Below are positions 13,610-21,479 of a stretch of 36,724 nucleotides of DNA, in pieces. The position numbers and the translations under genes are program-made. The first letter of the stretch is position 1; each line of letters begins with the position of its first letter. Source of the DNA: Entrophospora sp. SA101 (lineage: Eukaryota > Glomeromycota > Glomeromycetes > Entrophosporales > Entrophosporaceae); the NCBI GenBank assembly GCA_958430865.1, contig CAUDNR010003358.1, positions 32,083-68,806 of the forward strand. The letters run 5' to 3'. The notes beneath the pieces are model-generated. The model had not been told where the DNA came from, did not search any database, and saw nothing but the letters and a program-made list of their open reading frames with translations.

Positions 13610-14542
13610 TTAATAAGGTTTGTATCTAAGTTCATTGGAGACCTTGGAGGTTGATGGATGTGTTGAAGATGATATTGATTTTATTGTTGTTGATTCTTTT
13701 GATATATTTGTAGACAAGGGTTTAGATGACAATGATGATGGTGATGATGATGACGATTGTAATTTTTGTTGTTGTAACTGTCTCTGTTGAGGTAAAGATT
13801 GTTGTTTCATTTGTGCTAATTTCTTCTCTAATGCAATTATTTTTGCATCCGTACTTTTATCATATATTTTTAGCAAAATTATTCAAGTTTAATAACAAAC
13901 AAATAAATTCTATAAAGAAAATCATTGCCTACCTAGCATTAAGCATTTTATGTGCTTTTATCAATGAAATTGTAGTTGCGTTTGATCTTTTCTTCATTGT
14001 ACCTGTTTTACTATCATAATAACTTTCAGGTGCAGCATAAGCAAATGTTACAATAATTGATCGATTCTTTATTAATTTTGAGTGCATTTCTGTCATTGCT
14101 TTTAATGCTTCCTAGATTTTTTTTTACACGGCCAATTTTATTATAATGATTTAACAAATCTTAAAAAATTTTTATTTAAAAAAATCAATACCTCTTTTTT
14201 ACTATACTCTAGGAAACAATAACCTCTTGGTAGACCACGTTTAGGTCCATTTTTATGAAAAAGAAAATCTAAATTTGTTATCTTTCCAAAAGGTTCAAAT
14301 AATTTAACTAATGCATACCTATATATATTTTAACAAAAAATATATAATATTATTATATAAAAAAAAGAGAAACGAATATTATTTGTTGACTTACTCGTCT
14401 ATTGAAGGATCAAGATTTCCAATGTATAAACGTTTATCGTCAAGCTATAGGATAAAAACAATCAACTTCTGATCTTAGTACTATAAATAATTGATCTAAA
14501 TTTATTAACCTTTGATGAAATCTTTCCTCCTCCTGTTGACAT
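13610..14542 (-). CDS. RBM18-like RNA-binding protein with one RRM (5 exons, 210 aa)
   Basis: Exons on the minus strand: 14542-14510, 14444-14395, 14318-14192, 14111-13933, 13853-13610; total 633 nt, GT-AG introns. One RRM spans about residues 15-95: RNP2 is LYIGNL (17-22), RNP1 is RGYCFLEY (59-66), with LVKLFEPFGKITNLDFLFHKNGPKRGLPRG between them, which follows the vertebrate RBM18 wording closely. The SIIVTFAYAAPESYYD segment ends the domain. The C-terminus has TDAKIIALEKKLAQMKQQ, equivalent to the TAKIKAIEAKL helix of RBM18, then a Gln- and Ser-rich tail unique to this protein. Expected to bind RNA; the precise role of the RBM18 family is poorly known. Confidence 0.9.
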
Positions 14543-14749
14543 TTTCAATTAAATTTGTCAATATAGGGAAAATAAAGAGAAAGCTTTTAAGGACAGGAAT
14601 TAATATTAATATTAATATTAATGAATAAATATTTCGATTTTTTAATATTAACATGTGTAACCCATGACTTGCTACACTAAAACTAAATTGATTAAAATTG
14701 AGGTTTTGTGAAGTGCTGCTACAATTAAAATGACAACAATGAATGGGTT

Positions 14750-15190
14750 AGATTCCATTATAAGTGTTCATATGCAAATAATTCATAATATTATGGGCAG
14801 CATTAACATCTTGATCCCAAGGTGTCAGGTAGACCGATTTGTAGATTCTGATAATAAAACCACCAATCATACTGAGCTTTTCAATAGAAATGACCATGTT
14901 GTGAAAAAAGTGATTTTGAGTTAATATTATTGCAATATGTAACTTCTCATGTAGAACGTTTTTGGCTTAGAAAATATACCCACTTTGCTTAATAAAATTT
15001 CGAGATACATTCCCATTTAAAGTTTAAAAACAATAATAGTATTTTAAATTTTCACTTTTCACTTTTCACAACATGGGCCATTTCTATCATAAAGCCCCCA
15101 TGTATTGGACTCAATGTGCATTTCCCTGCTTCACAGGGCTTGGATTGTGTTGTTGATCATCACCAAGTGCAACTACTGTCCAAGGATTAC
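14750..15190 (-). pseudogene. TnpB/Fanzor-like nuclease relic (tentative)
   Basis: On the minus strand 14825-14772 reads PWDQDVNAAHNIMNYL. This matches the D-R-D-x-N-A-A-x-N-I motif that closes the RuvC domain of TnpB and eukaryotic Fanzor proteins and carries the third catalytic Asp. About 340 bases upstream on the same strand, 15185-15160 reads NPWTVVALGDDQQ, which could be an earlier RuvC strand. The frames between are interrupted by stops, the expected zinc-ribbon cysteines are not in one frame, and the sequence is clearly dead. The call rests mainly on one motif. No host protein family with the same motif comes to mind, but a search is needed. Confidence 0.35.
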
Positions 15191-15411
15191 CATTTTAAAG
15201 CATAAAAAGCTTTTGTTTATTAATATAAGGTTTCCATTGCAAATGACACCAGCAACAACATTCAAGGGTTATATCAAGGTATTATCATGCAGCCCACTAT
15301 GATTTTGATCATGTAACCTGACCTAATATTTTTCACAGTTATGACATAATCTAAGCAATATCAGCAGTGACATCAGTGACCATCATATTGAATTTTAAAT
15401 CATATGTGCAC

Positions 15412-15521
15412 TAGTGTTCCATGTTGCAATCCAAAAAAGGAACCCAAAGTGGTCGCAAACCATTTTTATATGTCGCAAATATGGTTGCAACCATCACCAA
15501 GAATTGCGACCAGCATCTATA
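15412..15521. mobile_element. hAT-type MITE copy 1 (110 bp) with 8-bp target duplication
   Basis: The element starts TAGTGTTCCATGTTGCAATC and ends GCGACCAGCATCTATA. It is flanked by ATGTGCAC at 15404-15411 and again at 15522-15529, a perfect 8-bp duplication as made by hAT transposases. The ends are a weak inverted pair sharing the TA terminus and an inner GTCGCAA/TTGCGAC. The body has palindromes such as ATGGTTGCAACCAT. A second copy lies at 17897-18031. It has no coding capacity. Confidence 0.8.
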
Positions 15522-15529
15522 ATGTGCAC

Positions 15530-16069
15530 ATGACATAGTAAATATCATAAAATTAAAAAAATTCTTTATATTCTTAGCAATTTATCAATTTAATTAATTT
15601 AATTACAATTTGGCAATTTGTATATTTAATGGCAACTAATTATTATTATTAATAGTGATATTAAAACTACAATTATTAAAATTTCTTTTATTGAATATTT
15701 GTGCAATGTTTTTCCTTAATACCATTTATTTCTGCTGAAGTGTTGCAATTAATTTTGGCAGGTTTAATATTTATTTGTTGGTCATGTTTAATAGATTCTA
15801 AAAAATCGAATTAGCTGGTTAGTAATTAAAGATATATGCCATCTCTATTATAAATACTGTGGTAACAAAATTCACCTTTTAATATCTCTCTTGCTGTATT
15901 GAAACTTGTTTGACTACCATGATCAAGATCTTCTGTATTTCCATTATTATTTGTAACTTGTAAATAACAAGAAATTAAATGTTTAATATTTTTATTGTTA
16001 TTATTATAATCTTTTAAACTATAATTAAATTAAATAGTTACTTTTATTGTAATTGATTAAATTGGTCAT
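15530..16069. other. AT-rich region between mobile-element relics
   Basis: No gene is recognised between the hAT MITE and the 3' end of the recombinase pseudogene. Bases 15700-15990 contain short minus-strand phrases that may belong to decayed transposon sequence, but none is clear. Confidence 0.3.
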
Positions 16070-17300
16070 CCTAGTAGTTGCAAATCATCTTTAGGTCTCT
16101 CATAACTGGCAAATCCTTTGGTGGATCTGTGGCTTGATATTGACATTGTTTCAATATCTGTTGCATCTGATATTTTTAAATTTCTTACTAGTGTTTACAC
16201 CATGTATGGGTAGTAATCTTATGTTTTGTAAGATCAATACCTGTTTCAACTGTTATCTTACAAAGCCAATTCTTCAATTTAGTTTGTCCAATATTATTTG
16301 GTTGGTACCAATTATTTATACAGCCCCAATCTTGCACAAACTTCAATGGATGAAGATAAAAAGCTGCTTCAGCATTTAATGGAATTTTTTGTTATAATTC
16401 ATAATCTCTAATAATTTCTTCTATGTATGGGATTATCAATTTTTCAGCAGCTCCACCAGCTAATCCTCATTGATTTGTTTTTGATTTATAAATGTAAACT
16501 TCATAACCTCCATCAGATCTTTTTTAAAAGTGATTTCTTTGTAAATTATAATGCTCGCTTACTCTTAAACATCAGGAAAATTTTCTGATGCAGATTTACA
16601 TAATTATTACACTATTTATGTAAGTTTACAGCATGCCTGTAATATTATGCAAATAAGCATACAAAAATTATGCAATTATTACATCGAGTGTAAATATTAC
16701 ATAATTTTTATGCAAATATTACAACTTTACATATTAAAATTTATGGATGTAATATTATGGCAGGGAAAATTTCCTGATGAACTTAGTAAAATGCAGTTTT
16801 GAAAAAAAACTCTGTTGATTAAGCCATATCCATTTGTTAGTGATGTACATGAATGTGACAATATTACATTTGATTTCTGTCAGTTAATGAATCAGCACTT
16901 TTTTTTTTCACCAAGTCCAAGTTCATCAAGGTATCGAAGTTTGCCATCAACAATTTGCCATAATCTTTTATATGTACATCTATTGTTATGATAAAGATCA
17001 AGATTATTGAATAAGCTTTTCTCAACAATGTGCCTATTGATAGCTGCCAAACAAGCATTAACTGAAGTAGAAGTATAATCAATTCTATCATTTTTTTTCA
17101 TTTTAGTAACATAATTTATCAATTGTTCTTCAAAATCCTTGAAATCAGTTATATCATCAATTTTTCCTATATAACCACAATCTGATCTAAATTTTTCAAA
17201 CTAATTTATCCAATTAATAGTAGAATTGATAGTAGCTTTTCTTTTGGCCTTATTGGCTAAAAAAAATTGACCTCATCACTTGTAGGTAAAGAATACTGAA
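16070..17300 (-). pseudogene. Crypton-type tyrosine recombinase (DUF3504/ZMYM-like) pseudogene
   Basis: Read on the minus strand with frameshifts and stops. N-terminal part: LPTSDEV, STINWIN, FEKFRSDCGY, DFKDFEEQLINYVTKM, SVNACLAAINRHI, RLWQIVDGKLRYLDELGLGE. Middle: SLTDRNQ, then YGLINRVFFQNCILL. Then, beyond an inserted MITE, SEHYNLQRNHF, DGGYEVYIYKSKTNQ and PLNAEAAFYLHPL. End: LKNWLCKITVETGIDLTKH, then ISSHRSTKGFASYERP, with the second catalytic His and the nucleophilic Tyr of tyrosine recombinases. The order and wording fit the large DUF3504 family of Rhizophagus-type genomes, derived from Crypton elements. At least four stops or frameshifts plus the insertion make it dead. Confidence 0.75.
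16570..16779. mobile_element. MITE-like insertion (210 bp) inside the recombinase pseudogene
   Basis: Ends form an inverted repeat: left CATCAGGAAAATTTTCTG at 16570, right CAGGGAAAATTTCCTGATG ending at 16779. The left end is itself palindromic. The body is AT-rich, with repeated TGTAATATTATG and TTATGCAA words. It separates LLSS from SEHYNL in the recombinase frame, so it arrived after that gene existed. No clear target duplication, so the superfamily is unknown. Confidence 0.65.
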
Positions 17301-17628
17301 AAATAATTAAAGATGGTAATAGTTAAATAATAGGTTCAAGATAAACAAATCAATATATATATAAAATATGAAACATGCTTTAGTTTTGTCCACCTTTATA
17401 GCAATAATAGAATCTTGGTTTTAATAACATGTTGTAAAAATATTTATTTATTTTAATTATATTATTTTAACAATTATTTTTTGATTGGTAATGAACAAAG
17501 GTGAGTAATATTCACAAATTTTGTTTTTAGTTTTTGAATTAGAGAATTAGAAGAAAGGTTGTAGTAATAATAAAAAAATTAAAAAGTTACACAATCAAAA
17601 TCATAATTCGGTTTCACAATAATAGCAT
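17301..17628. other. Non-coding gap between recombinase relic and foldback element
   Basis: About 330 bases of AT-rich sequence. No frame, repeat or structured RNA recognised. Confidence 0.3.
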
Positions 17629-17720
17629 TATAGGTTAGTTGATCAAAAAGTATCCTGTTGATTATGCCATCACTTCATGACATCATAATCAACATGATAT
17701 TTTTGATCAACTAACCTATA
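17629..17720. mobile_element. Near-perfect 92-bp foldback element
   Basis: The left arm starts TATAGGTTAGTTGATCAAAA and the right arm ends TTTTGATCAACTAACCTATA. The arms pair over about 38 bases with one extra base and one mismatch (GTATCC against ATGATA), leaving a loop of about 16 bases around CATCACTTCATGA. The ends fall on TA. The close match of the arms suggests a young element or selection on the hairpin. No coding capacity. Confidence 0.75.
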
Positions 17721-17734
17721 ACTAGGACATATAG

Positions 17735-18059
17735 GAGGACCCCGGAAACTACATAGATAGGTTACCCTAAATTTGGGTAAACTTCATATTGAGTGCACAA
17801 ATATCATTACCAAAAATAGCCATAATTTGACCCTATTAGTGCTGATTTTATCAATTAGCCAATTAGATTTTGGATAAATTTTGGGATAACCTATCTTAGT
17901 GTTCCATGTCGCAATCCAAAAAAGGAAACCAAAGTGGTTGCAAAGGTGGTTGCAACCAGGTGTTGCAAACCATTTTTATATGTTGCAAATATGGTTGCAA
18001 CCATCACCAAGAATTGCGACCAGCATCTATAACTTATCTATGTAGTCTCTGGGGTCCTC
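17735..18059. mobile_element. TIR element with a hAT MITE nested in its right arm
   Basis: The left terminal repeat starts GAGGACCCCGGAAACTACAT and runs on through AGATAGGTTACCC. The right repeat reads in reverse complement GAGGACCCCAGAGACTACAT, then AGATAGGTTATCCC once the nested element at 17897-18031 is removed. ATATAG lies on both sides (17729-17734 and 18060-18065) and may be the target duplication. Before the nested insertion the element was about 182 bp. No transposase; superfamily not assigned. Confidence 0.8.
17897..18031. mobile_element. hAT-type MITE copy 2 (135 bp), nested
   Basis: Same family as 15412-15521, with the same start (TAGTGTTCCATG) and end (CAGCATCTATA). It carries about 25 extra bases (GGTGGTTGCAACCAGGTGTT and neighbours) that make an additional palindrome. 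The flanks are ACCTATCT (17889-17896) and ACTTATCT (18032-18039), an 8-bp duplication with one later change. It sits inside the right terminal repeat of the surrounding TIR element, which gives the order of insertion. Confidence 0.8.
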
Positions 18060-18330
18060 ATATAGGACATAAAAAAAGTAAGGGCAGAGATTTATATTGT
18101 TAGTTGAAAGGTATGCAAGTAAATATATAAATCATGGGAAACTAATACAGTCAGGGAGATTTCCAAATTTGTAAATTGATTCTGGAAAATTTCGAACCCC
18201 TTCATTGATCAATTCATACATGAATAAAATTATTATTGTCTACTTCAAAAAAACATATTCATTTTTCATATAGCAAGTGATTTTCAATCATAATAAAAAC
18301 TTTAGAGCCAGACTAGAACTTTCTAACAAC

Positions 18331-19445
18331 AGTTAAGGGTAGAGTGTAGGTAACATGAATTTCACTATGATACTGTTGATAAAAAAAATTACATAACACT
18401 CTGAGTTGTTAGCCTCATACATAAGTATTACAAAAACTAAGTTTTGTGAGATGTTTACTATTGCAAAATCCTTTTTCAGAACCTATCCAATTGTATTGTG
18501 ATAAAAAATTTGATGTCTTGTTAGAAGGTTCTTTTAAAAAAACTTGTAAAGTCAAAAGTAGTTTTCCCATCACTTATAAAAATTTTCCCATCGCTTATAA
18601 AACATATCAAACCTATAACAAATATAATAAATAGCCGTAACACACACAATAATAATTGTAATAATATTTCTTTAGAATAAATAAAAGACTAATAATTTGT
18701 TTAAAATCTTGTCCATTTCTTTGTAATAAATATAAATACCAGAAGAAAATTGCCTGTTTTTAATCAAGGTAAGTGATATTAGTTTTACTCATGTAAGTTG
18801 GATCATTAAAACATTTAAAAATAGAGTTTTTTGAAAACAACTATATAGATGAGTTGAGGGATGGTAGTAGAAGTCAATAACAAGATAGCAATATATCTCC
18901 ACCTACTCTACATACACTATTTGTTCTATATACCTATTCTTTATGGAAGTTATATCAAATTTTCTTTTACTTTAAACAAAAACGTGGGAGCTTCCTGTAA
19001 TTTTACTTGGTATTTTTGAAATAATTAATATAATTATTAATATGTTATTTTGTAATATAATTAACTAACATCATAATTTATTTATAAATAAGGAACATGA
19101 GAAAATATACAGTTCATTATAAAGTGTGTTTACTAAGATGTTTGTTATAGAGAGAGAAATTAATTAAAAGGGAAGTTCATTATAGAGATTTTACTTAGTG
19201 TTCGTTATAGAGAGAATGAACTGTAGCTTTATTTTTTTTTTTGTCTGCTAAAGGATATCATAGAAGAAAAGGACAATGTTGTATTAAATATTTAATATTA
19301 ATTATCATCATTCTTTTACAAATAAAATAAAAATGATTTTTTCTATATATTACTGTATATAATAATAATTTTTAATGATTCGCAGTCAAAAAATTATCTA
19401 CTGTATCATAGTAAATTTCGTGTTACCTACACTCTACCCTTAACT
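18331..19445. mobile_element. 1.1-kb TIR transposon, non-autonomous or decayed
   Basis: The left end is AGTTAAGGGTAGAGTGTAGG at 18331. The right end is CCTACACTCTACCCTTAACT, ending at 19445. The inverted match continues inward for about 50 bases with few changes (TAACATGAATTTCACTATGATAC against TAACACGAAATTTACTATGATAC). The interior is AT-rich; a 62-codon plus-strand frame at 18446-18634 has no recognisable family. A mariner/pogo MITE sits inside at 19110-19223. No obvious target duplication at the edges, so the superfamily stays open. Confidence 0.75.
19110..19223. mobile_element. Mariner/pogo-type MITE (114 bp) nested in the 1.1-kb TIR element
   Basis: Starts CAGTTCATTATAAAG after TA (19108-19109) and ends CTCTATAACG-type sequence in reverse, closing AGAGAGAATGAACTG before TA (19224-19225). 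The outer 9 bases, CAGTTCATT, are perfectly inverted. The interior GGGAAGTTCATTATAGAGA and TTTTACTTAGTGTTCG are shared with the 202-bp element at 8306-8507, so both belong to one family. Confidence 0.8.
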
Positions 19446-19619
19446 TGTATATAGCTTGATTATTTATGGCCTCAAAGGTTGTTGAAGCTAAATCAAAAGG
19501 ATGGAATTATTTATATTATTTATTAAAAGCTTGATCGTTTTAGAATTATATTATTATAATTTATTTTAATGTGTCGTCACTGTAAAAAATTCATCCTTTC
19601 AGTTGTTATGAAAAATCAC

Positions 19620-20130
19620 ATGACTACACTCTACGCCACCACAGATCCTAATAGCAAGATCTAGATCATGTGGTTGATCTTTGAATGGTTGTTGATAATT
19701 CTGACATTAAAATCCCAAAGCTATAGGATTCTTGTGTATAAGGTTGCTTATTTAACACCTCTGGTGCAACATATGGCAGTACTCCAAATATATCATTTTT
19801 ATTTGATGTTTCTTTATCAAATGAGCCTGATAACCCTAAATCTGCAATCAATACACTCCGAGTAAAAAATTGTAAATATAAAATATTACCACTGTGAAGA
19901 TCACAATGTACAAGACCTTCTTGATGAAGTATGTTTAAACTTGAGATAATACCATAAAGCATTCTAACTCTATCATTCCATTTTGTATAATTTGATTTTA
20001 TATAATTTTTAAAACTTCCATCACATGCATATCTCATTATCAGAACATATTCTTTTGTATTAGGGACTTGTGAAATGCCATAAATATTAACAATACTATT
20101 ATACAGCCCCATAAATTTAATGTGATTTTG
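19620..20130 (-). pseudogene. Truncated protein kinase (TKL-like) pseudogene
   Basis: From 20112 to 19666 the frame reads a kinase from the end of the N-lobe: IVNIYGISQVPNTKEYVLIMRYA (hinge side), LNILHQEGLVHCDLHSGNIL (catalytic loop, HCD for HRD), IADLGLSGSFD (DLG for DFG), FGVLPYVAPEVL (activation segment and APE) and YSFGILMSEL. The Gly-rich loop and the beta-3 lysine are absent because the upstream exon is missing. The usual D-I before YSFG is lost. After MSELSTT a frameshift moves the coding sense to QQPFKDQPHDLDLAIRICGGV, then homology stops near 19625, about 180 bases short of the 1.1-kb TIR element. Not functional as written. Confidence 0.8.
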
Positions 20131-20629
20131 AAGCTTTTATGAAAATTAATAAAAAATTAATGTTGTTTAAAATCTTAAAATTTGTTTAATTAAATATTTG
20201 AAGTATTGTAAAGTTAATTTATAGTATAACACTTACCAACTGGTTATTATAAAGAAATAAAAAATAAAAATATTTAATTAGATGATGTTTTAATAAAATT
20301 ATTTGCGTTGTAAAAGTTAATTTATAGTATGATACTTACTCCCTGGTTATTAAAAAATAAAATTATTTAATTAGATGATGTTTTAATTTTATTGTAAAAG
20401 CTAATTCATTTACCTTTATCAAATTCAGCTAAATATTATTTTATTATAAAGCAAAAAAAATATTAAATTAACCTATTACTGTATATTTTTAAAAAAGTGT
20501 AGGGAAAAACTGCCTTTGTTCATTTTTTGTAAAGAAAACTAGCGATTGACAATAGTAATAGCAGGAAACCACATCATCATGGTACAGTGCGTGTCACAGT
20601 AATACAACACTTTTTATTACAGTCAAATC

Positions 20630-21479
20630 TCGCCACGGTTCCAGCCAAAAAAATTCGTTATGTCACGTCTTACAATATTTTGATTTTTGGATGTTATAGG
20701 CCTTAATTTATATCATATTAACAGAATGAATAATTAATTCTACATCTTCGAAATCATCAAAGTCAAAATACAACACGTAATTATAATTTCAGCATTGTAT
20801 ACCCATTCTCTGGCTTTTCTAACACCGGGAAAGGGTTGAACTCCCAGTAATTTTTATTACTATATATAAAAGGAAAGTTTACTTTGATATAAAAGTAGTC
20901 AGATGATCAAAAGTATATCTTAAAGTATTGTACGCGGTTTTTTAATATATGCAAGTATTTAAAAATGATGTAAAAATGGTAATCGCGATCTTCGAAGAAG
21001 AAAATCAAGTTTTAGTATATTATAATAGACAGAATATCCATCGTTTATATTTGAAGTACTAATTATGTGACCATTCGAAGACCATTTTTTGACCATGAGT
21101 ATGGGAGAATTTCTAGCAAGTGTTTTGTTGGAATCTGTATTCACGTACATAAATTGGAAATTCAGGAGCAGAAACATTAAAGTAATGTAGTCCCAATGCC
21201 ATACGTGACGTTTTTTATAGAAAGGAACCAAATGACAAAAAACAACGTTTTAAAAATAGTATGATATTTAATTTATATTCTCTCAAAATTTTATTAAGCA
21301 AAATGGGCGTGATTTCTAAGCTCAAAACGTTCTTTGTGGTGAGTTGTACATAGTACTAGCATTGTTAGCCAAAAAAAATTTGGAAGTTGCATTTAGACTC
21401 TTTCTATAAAAATACCTTATATGTCTAATTCCAAAGAATGGGATCCTGACCAGAACTTAATCTTAATAGCATTCGACTG
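20630..21479. mobile_element. Possible Tc1/mariner-like element, degenerate
   Basis: The left end CAGTCAAATCTCG follows TA (20628-20629). The right end CATTCGACTG precedes TA (21480-21481), giving CAGTCGAATG in reverse complement, so the two ends share about 10 of 13 positions. CAGTCAAATCTCG is a typical Tc1/mariner-type end. The interior has no transposase that I can recognise. Moderate to weak call. Confidence 0.35.
20897..20918 (+). repeat. 22-bp dispersed repeat, copy 1
   Basis: AGTCAGATGATCAAAAGTAT plus AT occurs here and, exactly, at 34016-34037, 13 kb away. The match hardly extends beyond the 22 bases. Possibly remains of a common mobile element. The foldback arm at 17640-17655 has a loosely similar TGATCAAAAAGTAT. 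Confidence 0.5.

Noticed and set aside
15105..15302. Plus-strand frame with RFPLQMTPATTFKGY, faintly like the end of PIF1/Helitron helicases
   Set aside because: The similarity is a single short phrase without the expected SQG motif, and the region is antisense to the better-supported nuclease-like relic.
20959..21231. Minus-strand 90-codon frame starting MVPFYKKRHVW
   Set aside because: No family recognised, and it lies inside a possible degenerate mariner-like element without transposase motifs.
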